A DNA stretch of 64,000 nt from Providencia huaxiensis (GTDB lineage: Bacteria > Pseudomonadota > Gammaproteobacteria > Enterobacterales > Enterobacteriaceae). Under the pieces are notes generated by a model. The model was not told the DNA's origin. It saw nothing but the letters and a program-made list of their open reading frames with translations, and did not search any database. Numbering within the stretch: the first letter of the stretch is position 1; every line of letters starts with the position of its first letter. Below are positions 31,856 through 41,721 of the stretch, piece after piece. Position numbers and translations under genes: made by a program. The DNA lies in contig NZ_CP031123.2 in NCBI RefSeq assembly GCF_002843235.3, positions 682,001 to 746,000 on the forward strand, in the 5' to 3' direction.

Positions 31856-32149
31856 TTATTTGAGTATTGATGTATCGACATGCTCAAGTTGTGACATTAA
31901 AATTTCTTCGATCAATTCACTACGGCTTATATTTTTATCTTCAGCTAACTGATTCAATACCGCGACAGCTTCTTCGTTCAGCTTCAATTCAACCCTGCGC
32001 AATCCCTTCACTTTATCTCGTTTCAGTTGGTTGCGTTTGTTGATCCTTAATTGTTCATCCCGTGATAGCGGGCTTGTTTTAGGTCGCCCAGGCCTTCGTT
32101 CCTCAGCGAACAAATCTAGCGTAGTTCGATCTGTTTGTTCTTTTGCCAT
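31856..32149 (-). CDS. ybfE: YbfE, LexA-regulated CopB-like small DNA-binding protein
   Basis: A 97-aa basic protein nearly identical at its start to E. coli YbfE (MAKEQTDRTTLDLF, then RRPGRPKT and RDEQLRINKRNQLKRDKV). The second half (RVELKLNEEAVAVLNQLAEDKNISRSELIEEIL) looks like a ribbon-helix-helix domain. E. coli ybfE belongs to the SOS regulon; I did not find a convincing LexA box here. It lies upstream of fldA, as in E. coli. Its other neighbour is now a type I secretion operon rather than ybfF. Confidence 0.93.
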   Translation of the reverse strand: MAKEQTDRTTLDLFAEERRPGRPKTSPLSRDEQLRINKRNQLKRDKVKGLRRVELKLNEEAVAVLNQLAEDKNISRSELIEEILMSQLEHVDTSILK

Positions 32150-32274
32150 GTTTATAACTGCTAAAAGGGTGTGCCAGTAATTCAGCGCGCCATGATACCC
32201 TAGCTAATTCCCTTGTGCTATAGCTTCATCTATGATGATTTGGTTTAATTGGTTGTAAAGTGAGCACTTTTAGT

Positions 32275-32311
32275 AAAAAAGCACCACTTGTTATAGGCGT
32301 GATGCTTTTTT
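32275..32311 (-). terminator. Terminator of the type I secretion operon
   Basis: AAAAAAGCA (32275-32283) pairs with TGCTTTTTT (32303-32311), and the stem continues with CAC/GTG after one mismatch. On the minus strand it ends in a T run just after the last ABC gene. Confidence 0.85.
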
Positions 32312-32318
32312 ATACGCG

Positions 32319-34418
32319 TTATTGTGTTTGTTGGTACCATAAATTGGCGTATAAGCCATTTGATTTGAGTAAGTTTTCATGTGAATTCATTTCGTGTACT
32401 TCTCCTTGGCAAATCACACATATCCTATCTGCGTGCATAATCGTATTTAACCGATGCGCAATACTAATAACGGTTCTTCCTTGAGTAATTAATGGCATGT
32501 TTTCCATAATGGCGGCTTCTGATTCATAATCGAGTGCGGAAGTAGCTTCATCGAGAATTAAAATATCGGGTTCGGTGAGCAAAGCACGCGCAAGCGCAAT
32601 TCGTTGACGTTGACCGCCTGAAAGGTTTAAGCCTTTTTCTGATAAGGGGTAACTAAAATTATCAGGTAATGACATTATAAAGTCATAAGCGCCAGCCAAT
32701 TTTGCAGCGTGAATAACTTGTTCATCAGTCGCTTGTGGATGACTTAATCGAATGTTATCAGCGATAGAGCCGACGAATAAGGTACTTTCTTGTAATACGA
32801 CGCTCATTTTTCGGCGTAATGAAACGGTATCTGCAACCGCGAGATCCATACCATCAACAATAACTTGCCCGTGCTGTGGGACATAAAGTCGTTGTAATAA
32901 TTTTGTTAGGGTACTTTTCCCGGAACCTGAGGGGCCGGTAATGCCAATAAATTCACCTGCATTAACCGTTAATGACAAATTATTGAGAACTTCGGGCGTA
33001 TCAGGTTGATAACGAAAGCGAATATTTTGAAACTCGATTTTTCCGTGAATATTTGACGTATTTGCAATCCCCTTACGTTCATTTTCTACGGGCTCATCAA
33101 GAATATCTCCCACTCGACGTAATGAAATGATGGTGTGTTGGAAATCCTGCCAAACTTGGGCAAACCGCAACACAGGCTGTGTAACATGTGCACTTAGCAT
33201 ATTAAATGCCACTAATTCGCCAGGCGAAATCCCACCATTTAGCACCTCTTTGACACCAACCCACAAAAGGATTGCGGTAGTTATTTTGCTCACGAATGTC
33301 ATTAATTGAGAGGCCACCTCACTGCGCATTGAAACTTTAAAGCTTTGAGTTAGCTGTTTACTAAATATTTTTTTCCAGCGTTGGTTAAAGTACTTTTCTG
33401 TTGCTGTCGTTTTTATGGTTTCAATCCCAGTAATACTTTCAGTGAGAAATGTGAGACCATTTTCATCGGCTTGATAGGATTTTTCAGTTTGTTGGCGAAT
33501 AATTGGGCCTAGGACCATCCATAAAACAAAGAATACCCCCATAGAGCCTAATAAAATCCAAGTCATCAAACTACTGTAGGAAAATAAAACCGCGACAAAA
33601 AGAATGACAAAGATAAAGTCTATAAATAGCATCAGAGTTGAACCCGTTAAGAATTGCCTTATATGGGCTAATTCACGGATCCTTGCGATAATTTTACCGG
33701 TTGGTCTTAGCTTAAAATAATTTAGAGGTAAGGCCATTAAATGGCGATAAATTTTGCCTGATAATTCAGCGCTGATCTGGCTGCTACTATGACTAAAAAT
33801 TTTATTACGAATAAAGCCATATATCGGCTCTGCAACAGCAATGGCAAAAATTGCCAATGCAATGACATGCAAATTTGAGAGGCTGCGTCCAACTAACACT
33901 TTGTCGATTAAATTTTGAAATAATAAAGGGCTAATTAAGGCAAAAAGCTGAATAATGGCAGAGAGAATAAAAATATTTCGTAATTTAACGTGTTGGCGCA
34001 AAATAGAGGGAATAAACCAGCTAAAGCCAAAGGCTTTTTTTTGCTCGGGCTCTAATTGTTCTTTAATGAGTAATACGTCAAATTCAGTTTCTGGAAGTAC
34101 AGTAGAGTTATGAATGGGTTCCCGTTCGTCATTGGCGGGGTTTATGAGTACCAGTTCATTTTCTTGGCTAATAACTTGCCAAAAACCCGCTACATAGATT
34201 AAAGCAGGTAAAGGCAGCGTGCTTAATTGTATATGTTGCGCGGTAATAAGCTCGGTTTCATACCCTAATGTATGTGCACATTCTCTAATTTCCCACTCAG
34301 TAGGGGATAAAGTTTGCATACCAATTGCATGCCTGAGTTGATCAGATGAAACATTGTTTTGGTAATATTTAGCCACCCAAACTAAAGCATCCAAGCCATG
34401 ATTATTTAATTGTTCCAT
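32319..34418 (-). CDS. Type I secretion ABC transporter, RtxE/HlyB-like
   Basis: A 699-aa inner-membrane exporter subunit. Residues about 1-125 form a C39-peptidase-like domain without the catalytic cysteine (ALVWVAKYYQNNVSSDQL), as in HlyB, so it should recognise cargo but not cut it. The membrane domain (about 145-430) includes ISPLLFQNLIDKVLVGRSLSNL. The nucleotide-binding domain has Walker A GPSGSGKST (about 494-502), [16 protein letters not shown], Walker [13 protein letters not shown] and the H-loop AHRLNT, all intact. It starts 3 bp after the adaptor gene and is the last gene of an ABC-adaptor-ABC operon. Confidence 0.93.
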   Translation of the reverse strand: MEQLNNHGLDALVWVAKYYQNNVSSDQLRHAIGMQTLSPTEWEIRECAHTLGYETELITAQHIQLSTLPLPALIYVAGFWQVISQENELVLINPANDEREPIHNSTVLPETEFDVLLIKEQLEPEQKKAFGFSWFIPSILRQHVKLRNIFILSAIIQLFALISPLLFQNLIDKVLVGRSLSNLHVIALAIFAIAVAEPIYGFIRNKIFSHSSSQISAELSGKIYRHLMALPLNYFKLRPTGKIIARIRELAHIRQFLTGSTLMLFIDFIFVILFVAVLFSYSSLMTWILLGSMGVFFVLWMVLGPIIRQQTEKSYQADENGLTFLTESITGIETIKTTATEKYFNQRWKKIFSKQLTQSFKVSMRSEVASQLMTFVSKITTAILLWVGVKEVLNGGISPGELVAFNMLSAHVTQPVLRFAQVWQDFQHTIISLRRVGDILDEPVENERKGIANTSNIHGKIEFQNIRFRYQPDTPEVLNNLSLTVNAGEFIGITGPSGSGKSTLTKLLQRLYVPQHGQVIVDGMDLAVADTVSLRRKMSVVLQESTLFVGSIADNIRLSHPQATDEQVIHAAKLAGAYDFIMSLPDNFSYPLSEKGLNLSGGQRQRIALARALLTEPDILILDEATSALDYESEAAIMENMPLITQGRTVISIAHRLNTIMHADRICVICQGEVHEMNSHENLLKSNGLYANLWYQQTQ

Positions 34419-34421
34419 CGA

Positions 34422-35750
34422 TTATTTCTCTCTCATCGCGTTTGAGGTGTATTCATTGATAGGGCTGAGCAAGTAATCAATAATGCGACGTTTATCCGTT
34501 TTTATTTCAGCTACAATGGATAAACCGGGAGTCAGTTCAATGGACTCACCATCGACGAGTAGTTCTTTTTGATTAAGACCGATTTGTCCTAAGAATACTA
34601 ATCCAAGGTTTTCATCGAGAGTACTGTCACGAGATATGGAAATCACTTCACCTTCAATCGTGCCATAACGAGTGTAAGGGAAAGCATCTATTTTCACTTC
34701 TGCTCTCAACCCTTCATGGATGAACCCAATATCTTTGTTCAAGATTTTAATTTCAGCTAATTGAACATGATTATTAGGAACTACCGCCATTAACTGCTGT
34801 GCCGGTTGTAGCACAGCCCCTAAGGTATGTGTAGCAAGCTGCTGAATAGTGCCATCAACGGGAGCTCGTATAATCTCTAATTGATTCCTCTCTTTATTTT
34901 TTAATAATTCTTGTTCAAGAGAAACTCGCTTAAAGTCGGCTTGTTTGTATTTTTCATCCCACTCTTGGTTTTTTTGTGCTTTCATTCTGCCCATCTTTTC
35001 ATTTAAGGCGTGATGCTGGCTTTTTAGAATTGATAACTCAGATAATTTGGTGACTTTTTCTTTTTTAGCGATTAATAGTTCCCGCTCTTGTTCTAAAAAC
35101 TCTTTCTGGCTGATTAACTGCTTTTCTGTTAACGAATGGTGTGCATCAAGGCGCTTTTTGATGTTCACAATGAGGGAGTTGATGGTAAGTAATTCATCTT
35201 TTCTAGCTTGTTGATTAACAATATTTAATTGAATTTCATTGTTAAGCTCATTAATTAATGAATCAAATTCTATTTTTTGTGTTTGATAGCTAGCCCGCGT
35301 ATTGTTCTGTTCTGTTTCAGTTAATTGGCTAAATAAAGGTAATTGTTCAAGGGGCTGTTGTGAAATCAATGATTGATAAATTAGTATTTCAGATACATGG
35401 AAGTTATGTTGATAATTTAAACTTAGGATATCTTGGTCAACGCCGAGCACATTGACAGTAATTAAAGGATCCCCTTGTTTCACGATTTGCCCATCAGTAA
35501 CATGAATATGTTCTAAACGGCTTAATTCAAACGCTTGAATTAACTGTGTTCGTCCCGAAACAATCAGTTTCCCCTGAGTCGTTGCTTGAATATCCAATTT
35601 GCCAAAAAATGACCAAGTCACGGCAAGAAAAACGCCTATACCAATAGAAATAGCGACATATAGAGCCAAATAAGACGGTGGTGTCTTTAATATTGCCAAG
35701 TGTGAAGGCAAAAAGCTGTTATAACGGTTTTTATCTAATCGATGTTTCAT
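34422..35750 (-). CDS. Type I secretion membrane fusion protein, HlyD/RtxD-like
   Basis: A 442-aa adaptor that should bridge the two ABC proteins to a TolC-like outer-membrane channel. A short cytoplasmic tail is followed by one membrane helix (YLALYVAISIGIGVFLAVTWSFF), then a lipoyl-like half motif, a long coiled-coil hairpin (about 130-270, rich in Glu, Lys, Leu) and the second lipoyl and beta-barrel part (IIRAPVDGTIQQLATHTLGAVLQPAQQLMAVVP). The ATG at 35750 overlaps the preceding stop as ATGA, indicating coupling; a GTG 14 codons upstream is less likely. Confidence 0.93.
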   Translation of the reverse strand: MKHRLDKNRYNSFLPSHLAILKTPPSYLALYVAISIGIGVFLAVTWSFFGKLDIQATTQGKLIVSGRTQLIQAFELSRLEHIHVTDGQIVKQGDPLITVNVLGVDQDILSLNYQHNFHVSEILIYQSLISQQPLEQLPLFSQLTETEQNNTRASYQTQKIEFDSLINELNNEIQLNIVNQQARKDELLTINSLIVNIKKRLDAHHSLTEKQLISQKEFLEQERELLIAKKEKVTKLSELSILKSQHHALNEKMGRMKAQKNQEWDEKYKQADFKRVSLEQELLKNKERNQLEIIRAPVDGTIQQLATHTLGAVLQPAQQLMAVVPNNHVQLAEIKILNKDIGFIHEGLRAEVKIDAFPYTRYGTIEGEVISISRDSTLDENLGLVFLGQIGLNQKELLVDGESIELTPGLSIVAEIKTDKRRIIDYLLSPINEYTSNAMREK

Positions 35751-37852
35751 TTTACGTCCATGTCTGATTTCAGAGACTGTTGTAGAGTCCACAAGTGTTT
35801 ATAAAAATCACCTTGTTCAATAAGTTGCTGGTGGCTACCTTGCTCAATGATTTCCCCATTTTGCATCACAATGATCCGCTGGTGATGGCGAATGGTTGAT
35901 AAGCGATGAGCAATTGTGATGATGGTTCTTCCTTTTGCAATAATATGCATATTTTCTTGAATAACGGCTTGGGACTCGTCATCTAACGCGCTAGTTGCCT
36001 CATCAAAAATAATCACTTTAGGGTTAGAGAGTAGTGTTCGAGCAATAGCAATGCGCTGGCGTTGACCGCCAGAAAGGGATGTTCCTCCCTCGGCAAGAAC
36101 GGTGTCGTAACCTTTTGGTAATTTCAAAATAAAATCATGTGCTCCCGCCATTTTGGCCGCATGAACGACTTCGTCCATGGAAGCATCCGGTGAGGTTTGA
36201 GCAATATTGTGAAAAACGGATTGGCTGAATAAAAAATTCTCTTGCAGCACAATGCCAATTTGTTGACGAAGGGAGTGTAAGTTAATCGCGGATATGGGCG
36301 TGTTATCCACAAAAATGGCGCCACTCTCTGGGGTATAGAGCCGTAGTAACAATTTAGCAAGGGTACTTTTACCTGACCCGGACGTACCGACAATGCCAAT
36401 GGTTTCTCCCGCTTTAATATTTAAATTAAAGTTTTTTAGAACAAACGGCATGTTTGGTTGGTAACGGAACGAAATATTTTTTAAATTTAAATGCCCTTGA
36501 AGGGGCAATTTATTTTCTTGCTGAGATTGTTCGATAGGTAAGTTGATAATTTGGGAGAGTTTTTCGATAGCGACACGGGTTCGAATGTAGTCCCCCCATA
36601 GTTTAGTTAGTTTGATGAGAGGCTGATTAGCGTGGCTAACCATCATGTGAAAGGCAATAAGCTGGCCAATCGTCATTTGCAATGCTAAAACTTCAGAGGC
36701 ACCAACCCACAAAACAATCGCACTGGTGATTTTTTCAATAGCCATCACCAAATGTTCAGAACGCGAGCTTATTTGCCCTGATACAAAGTTAGTTTGGCTC
36801 ATATCAGAGGTTTGACCGTCCCAGCGACGAGTAAAATTAGGTTCTACGGATAAGCTTTTCGCGGTTTCGATTCCATTAATACTTTCAGTCAAAAAAGAGG
36901 TATTGATGGCGATGTTGGTAAACTGTTGTTGTGCTGCCGATTCAATTTTAGGCGTTAACCACCAAGCTAATAAAAGATAAAATGGAATAGAACACAGAAA
37001 TATTATTGTGAGTGTTGTGGAAATTAAATTCATCACAAAAATAAACACAAATAAAAATAATACATCTACACATAGAGTGAAAAAGCTACTGGTTAAAAAT
37101 TCACGAATAGTTTCGAGCTCTTTCACTCGGGTAACAATTGCACCTATTTGCCTACTTTTAAAAAAGGGAATAGGTAGTCTAAGTAAATGATTAACCAGTT
37201 TTAAGCCAAGTGTCATATCAATACGGTTAACTGTATGATGATAAATGTACTCACGTAACCCTTTCAACGTCACTTCTATTAGTGCTGCAATCATTAACCC
37301 AAAAATTAAAACATCTAAGGTGACTAAACTATTATGAACGAGCACCTTATCCATAATAACTTGCATAACAATAGGGGATACTAATGCGAGGATTTGCAAT
37401 ATAAATGAAAAGAATAAAACCCACAAAATAATGGGTTTATATTTCATAAATTCAACTTGGAACCAAGTGATGTCAAATTGCCCCTGTTTAAGGCTTACCT
37501 GTAACCAGTGACCACTCCATTGTTGATTCAGTTCTTCAATGCTCCATATTTCTGGAGGGGTATTCCCAAATTGCTGAACGAGCACTTGCTCTTGGTTACG
37601 GTTAGCTAATAGAAAGGCTTCTCCTTTGACATTATATAAAATAGCAGGGCAAACTATTTTAGTTAGATTTTTATTTTTCTGATGTTTATTCCTACAGCGA
37701 ATGGAGTACTTTGATTTAATAATGTTAAGTTTTTCATTGTAACCAATAGGTTTATTGAGTGCTTGTTCTAGTTCTTTAGGGTTTATTCCCCCTGACAACT
37801 TAGCAATAACACTAATAAAGTATAATGTCGATTCTGATTTGAGACTATCCAT
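35748..37852 (-). CDS. Type I secretion ABC transporter, RtxB/HlyB-like
   Basis: The first gene of the secretion operon, coding for 701 aa; its stop codon covers 35747-35749. Residues about 1-125 are a diverged C39-like domain with no catalytic Cys-Gly motif. The membrane domain (about 140-430) has LALVSPIVMQVIMDKVLVHNSL. The ATPase domain has Walker A GTSGSGKST (about 489-497), [16 protein letters not shown], Walker [13 protein letters not shown] and AHRLST. It is a paralogue of the 32319-34418 protein, and the pair probably works as a heterodimer, as proposed for the RtxB/RtxE exporters of MARTX toxins. The ribosome binding site is weak. No toxin or acyltransferase gene is near. Confidence 0.93.
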
Positions 37853-38042
37853 TTTCTATATTAATAAATTCCTTAAGTTATTTTAATTTTAAAATTAAAT
37901 TGTGCATTAATAAAATATACAGTAGATAACAATAAAATAGGGTGGAATTTGGATAATACAGGGTTTGTAATTCGCTGTGTATTGAAGTTAGTCTTATTAT
38001 GTAGTTAATAAAGAAATTATATTTAACTACAAATATATTTAA

Positions 38043-38076
38043 AGATATTGAAAAGTTATATGTCTTTTCAATATCT
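38043..38076 (-). terminator. Terminator hairpin of ybfF
   Basis: A 13-bp stem AGATATTGAAAAG (38043-38055) with CTTTTCAATATCT (38064-38076) and 8-nt loop lies just after ybfF on the minus strand, followed by AT-rich sequence. Confidence 0.7.
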
Positions 38077-38094
38077 ATATTTAAATGTAATTAA

Positions 38095-38871
38095 TTATTC
38101 GGGGATAGATAAAAAACGATGGATAGCTCTTAAAACATGGTCTGGTTTTTCTGCATGAACCCAGTGCCCTGTATCAGCGACAACCCACGCTTTGGCTTGC
38201 GGAAACTGTTGTGCGATTTGTTCTTTATATTCAGCTTGCACATAGGGGGAGTTTCCTCCGGGGATTAACAACACGGGTTTGTCCCAAGCAGGTACTGTTT
38301 CCCAACCAATAATACTTTCATAATTAGCTTTGAGAGCGGGTAAATTAAATTTCCACTCACCTTGTTTAAACGACTTAAGCAGAAATTGGATTACGCCATC
38401 CTCATTAATGTAATCATGCATAATCACGGTAGCTTCTTGGCGAGTTTTCGCATTTTTTGCTATGGCCGCATCAAGAGCTGCAAATATTTTATCATGACGA
38501 CGGACTTGGTAAGCGACGGGCGCCATATCAATCGCAACGATGCTATCAATAAAATTAGGGGCTATTGCGGTTGCTGCCATGGCAATTTTCCCCCCCATTG
38601 AGTGGCCAATTAAAATAGCATTTTCGTAACCTAAAGATTTTACTAATGTAATAACATCTTGAGCCATTTGCTGGTAACTCATTTGCTCATCACGAAATGA
38701 GTCACCATGATTACGAACATCAATTTGAATCGTATCGAAATATTGTTGTAAATTACGCCCTAGAACACCTAAGTTGTTGAGGTCACCAAATAGCCCATGG
38801 ATGAGTACTACTGGGCTATTTGAGATTGGATTTTCAGGTTTATGAATAGTATGGTTAAGTAATACAGTCAT
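38095..38871 (-). CDS. ybfF: Alpha/beta-hydrolase esterase YbfF
   Basis: A 258-aa esterase (E. coli YbfF 254 aa) acting on acyl-CoA and short-chain esters in vitro. The oxyanion region is VLIHGLFGDLNNLGVLGRNLQ, the nucleophile elbow is GHSMGG (Ser at about residue 94), and the catalytic His is in DTGHWVHAEKP near the C-terminus. It is divergent from seqA, as in E. coli. The secretion operon has been inserted between it and ybfE. Confidence 0.93.
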   Translation of the reverse strand: MTVLLNHTIHKPENPISNSPVVLIHGLFGDLNNLGVLGRNLQQYFDTIQIDVRNHGDSFRDEQMSYQQMAQDVITLVKSLGYENAILIGHSMGGKIAMAATAIAPNFIDSIVAIDMAPVAYQVRRHDKIFAALDAAIAKNAKTRQEATVIMHDYINEDGVIQFLLKSFKQGEWKFNLPALKANYESIIGWETVPAWDKPVLLIPGGNSPYVQAEYKEQIAQQFPQAKAWVVADTGHWVHAEKPDHVLRAIHRFLSIPE

Positions 38872-39196
38872 ATTTGTTTGATCAATTCGTCAGCGGTACA
38901 TGTGGTCTTATCATGTCACGGCTCTAAGTAAAATCCAAATGGTCAAATAAACTGCAATCTTGGTTGAGGTAAGTTAATGAGGCGATAACTAAGAGGATCA
39001 TCGCCAGTAAATTTCAGAAAATTGAATTTGGCTACGGAGGTGAAATACTGAAAGTAATGGCATGATAACCTACTGAATTATCTTCGAACTTAGAATAATG
39101 TTTACTTTAAGTTATTGAAATTTTAATTGTTTTGTTTTTTTTAAATCTGTCTTATAATCACACCGCAAATTTTAGTTAAATAAGTACTGGGAAAAA
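38872..39196. promoter_or_regulatory. Divergent ybfF-seqA control region
   Basis: This 325-bp gap holds the promoters of ybfF and seqA-pgm. TATAAT at 39153-39158 lies about 40 bp before the seqA start and is a likely -10 element; the -35 is not clear, with TTGTTT sequences at sub-optimal spacing. Confidence 0.45.
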
Positions 39197-39742
39197 ATGA
39201 AAACAATAGACGTTGATGAAGAGCTTTACCGCTATATTGCGAGCCATACACAGCATATCGGTGAAAGTGCATCGGATATTTTGCGCCGTATGTTAAATTT
39301 CAAATCCGGGCAGCCAGTACAAGCAAAAGAAATGAGTCAGGAACATGCTGTTATTAAGGCTGAACCTGCGACGAGTATACCTGCTGTTGCATTAAATCCT
39401 GTTAGGGTCATTAGAGAGCTCCTGTTATCTGACGCTTATGCAGAAAAAAATAAAGCGATTGACCGCTTTATGTTGATTTTATCTACTTTATATAGTTTAG
39501 ATGCGAATCGTTTTGCGAGTGCAACAGAGTTAATGCATGGTCGAACTCGTATTTATTTTGCTGGCGATGAGCAAACATTACTTGCAGCCGGTAAACAATC
39601 TAAGCCTCGCCATATTCCTGGGACACCGTATTGGGTGATCACAAATACGAACACGAATCGTAAACGTAGTATGGTTGATGCGATTATGCAGGAAATGCAA
39701 TTTCCAACCAATGTGATTGAAAAAGTTTGTAATACTATTTAA
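39197..39742 (+). CDS. seqA: Negative modulator of replication initiation SeqA
   Basis: A 181-aa protein identical in length to E. coli SeqA. It binds hemimethylated GATC sites, sequesters oriC and organises new DNA behind forks. The N-terminal oligomerisation part is [33 protein letters not shown], a linker covers about 40-65, and the C-terminal DNA-binding domain (about 70-181) contains [16 protein letters not shown] and the Asn-rich loop [11 protein letters not shown] that reads the methylated base. It is followed by pgm 56 bp downstream, an operon known in E. coli. Confidence 0.97.
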   Translation: MKTIDVDEELYRYIASHTQHIGESASDILRRMLNFKSGQPVQAKEMSQEHAVIKAEPATSIPAVALNPVRVIRELLLSDAYAEKNKAIDRFMLILSTLYSLDANRFASATELMHGRTRIYFAGDEQTLLAAGKQSKPRHIPGTPYWVITNTNTNRKRSMVDAIMQEMQFPTNVIEKVCNTI

Positions 39743-39798
39743 AAACTGAAAGGCCACTGATGTTGATAACAAAGCATCAGTGCTTTGGGAGAAAACAA

Positions 39799-41433
39799 GT
39801 GACAATACATGAACGTGCAGGGCAGCTTCCGTTTCAAAGTGACTTGATCAATGTCGCTCAATTAACCGCTCAATATTATACGCAGCAACCACAACCTGGA
39901 AATGCATCTCAAGCTGTTAAGTTTGGAACATCAGGGCATCGTGGTAGCTCATTGCGTAAAAACTTTAATGAAAACCACATATTAGCTATTGCACAAGCGA
40001 TAGCTGATTTACGCAAAAAGCAAGGCGTAACAGGCCCCTGTTTTGTGGGGAAAGACACCCATGCGTTATCAGAAGCGGCATTTATCACTGTGGTTGAAGT
40101 CTTAGCGGCAAATCAAGTTCATGTTATTGTTCAGGAAAATAATGGATTTACCCCAACGCCTGCTGTCTCTCATGCCATTTTAAGTTATAACCAATCACAT
40201 CAAGATGTTGCGGATGGTATTGTTATTACACCATCACATAACCCACCTGAAGATGGCGGTATTAAATATAATCCTGCGAATGGTGGGCCGGCAGATACCG
40301 ATTTAACGTCTGTCATTGAGAAAAATGCTAACCAATTGCTAGCCAATAACCTTGAAGGAATTAAAAGAACCAACTTTGATAGCGCGATGGCGAGTGAGTA
40401 CGTCATTCAGAAAGATTTGGTTATGCCTTATGTCTCTGCATTAGGTGAAGTTGTTGATATGCAAGCAATTGCTAAGTCTGGTTTAAAAATTGGCGTTGAC
40501 CCTCTAGGCGGCTCTGGTATTGAGTACTGGAAAAAAATTGCTGAATATTATCAATTAGATATTGAAATCGTAAATGACCAATTAGACCAAACATTCCGTT
40601 TTATGCCTTTAGACCATGATGGTGTCATCCGTATGGACTGCTCATCAAGTTGGGCAATGGCGGGTTTGCTTGGGATGAAAGAAAAATTTGATTTAGCTTT
40701 CGCTAATGACCCTGACTATGACCGTCATGGCATTGTCACCCCCGATGGTTTAATGAACCCAAATCACTATCTTGCTGTGGCAATCGACTACCTATTCCAA
40801 CACCGCCCTCAGTGGGGAAAAAATGTTGCGGTAGGGAAAACCCTTGTCTCAAGTGCGATGATTGACCGTGTTGTTAACGATATAGGGCGTGAATTAGTTG
40901 AAGTGCCAGTAGGGTTCAAATGGTTTGTTGATGGGTTATTCAGCGGCCAGCTAGGTTTTGGCGGTGAGGAAAGTGCTGGGGCATCATTTTTGAAATTCGA
41001 TGGCACACCTTGGTCAACAGACAAAGACGGTATCATTCTTTGCTTACTCGCTGCAGAAATTACGGCGGTTACGGGTGAAAACCCGCAGCAACGTTATAAT
41101 AACCTCGCTAAGAAATTTGGCGCACCGATTTACAACCGTATTCAAGCGAAAGCGACTCACGAGGAAAAAGCGAAGCTAAGTAAATTATCACCGGAAATGG
41201 TTGCAGCAGATACATTGGCTGGAGATAAAATTACACAGCGTTTAACTGCTGCCCCTGGTAATAATGCACCAATTGGCGGTTTAAAAATCATGACTGATTA
41301 TGGCTGGTTCGCAGCAAGACCATCAGGCACGGAAGAAGCGTATAAAATTTATTGTGAAAGTTTCCGCGGAGAAGAGCATTTACGCCAAATAGAAAAAGAA
41401 GCGATTGAGATCGTAAGCAAAGTTATTCGCTAA
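39799..41433 (+). CDS. pgm: Phosphoglucomutase
   Basis: A 544-aa enzyme (E. coli Pgm 546 aa) that interconverts glucose 1-phosphate and glucose 6-phosphate. I place the start at the GTG at 39799, which gives VTIHERAGQ like E. coli MAIHNRAGQ and has GGGAG seven bases before it; the frame is open upstream to 39760. The catalytic phosphoserine loop is in [12 protein letters not shown], the metal-binding loop is [11 protein letters not shown] (DPDYDR), the sugar-binding loop is GEESAG, and the phosphate-binding loop is [13 protein letters not shown]. Confidence 0.95.
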   Translation: MTIHERAGQLPFQSDLINVAQLTAQYYTQQPQPGNASQAVKFGTSGHRGSSLRKNFNENHILAIAQAIADLRKKQGVTGPCFVGKDTHALSEAAFITVVEVLAANQVHVIVQENNGFTPTPAVSHAILSYNQSHQDVADGIVITPSHNPPEDGGIKYNPANGGPADTDLTSVIEKNANQLLANNLEGIKRTNFDSAMASEYVIQKDLVMPYVSALGEVVDMQAIAKSGLKIGVDPLGGSGIEYWKKIAEYYQLDIEIVNDQLDQTFRFMPLDHDGVIRMDCSSSWAMAGLLGMKEKFDLAFANDPDYDRHGIVTPDGLMNPNHYLAVAIDYLFQHRPQWGKNVAVGKTLVSSAMIDRVVNDIGRELVEVPVGFKWFVDGLFSGQLGFGGEESAGASFLKFDGTPWSTDKDGIILCLLAAEITAVTGENPQQRYNNLAKKFGAPIYNRIQAKATHEEKAKLSKLSPEMVAADTLAGDKITQRLTAAPGNNAPIGGLKIMTDYGWFAARPSGTEEAYKIYCESFRGEEHLRQIEKEAIEIVSKVIR

Positions 41434-41465
41434 TTTTTTAATTTTTTATAAAAGACATTTCAATG

Positions 41466-41506
41466 AATATCCCGAAACACAGCGCAATGATGTAATTCGG
41501 GATATT
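41466..41506 (+). terminator. Stem-loop after pgm, possible terminator
   Basis: A perfect 11-bp inverted repeat AATATCCCGAA (41466-41476) with TTCGGGATATT (41496-41506) and 19-nt loop. It is not followed by a strong T run, so terminator function is uncertain. Confidence 0.5.
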
Positions 41507-41721
41507 ATCGCTTATTTATTGTTAATTTCTCCATAAAATTGTGCTTGTCGAGAGTGTGACAAGATTAACAAAATTCTTTTTTCCATTATCAAAAAATAAC
41601 CCCTCTTTCATTTTTGGGCTTGCTGACAATAACCGTTGCAGCTAAAGGCTTGGAGTGGTACAACTTTAAGTATCTGAGTGAATTTTATTAACCATAATTG
41701 AAGATGGATAGGGTGAGGTCA

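Noticed and set aside
32150..32180. LexA box before ybfE
   Set aside because: AACTGCTAAAAGGGTGTG has only one half of the palindrome at the right spacing, which is too weak to call.
38095..38871. ybfF as part of the secretion operon
   Set aside because: It is on the same strand, but a hairpin terminator and a 242-bp gap lie between it and the first ABC gene, and it is a conserved core gene.
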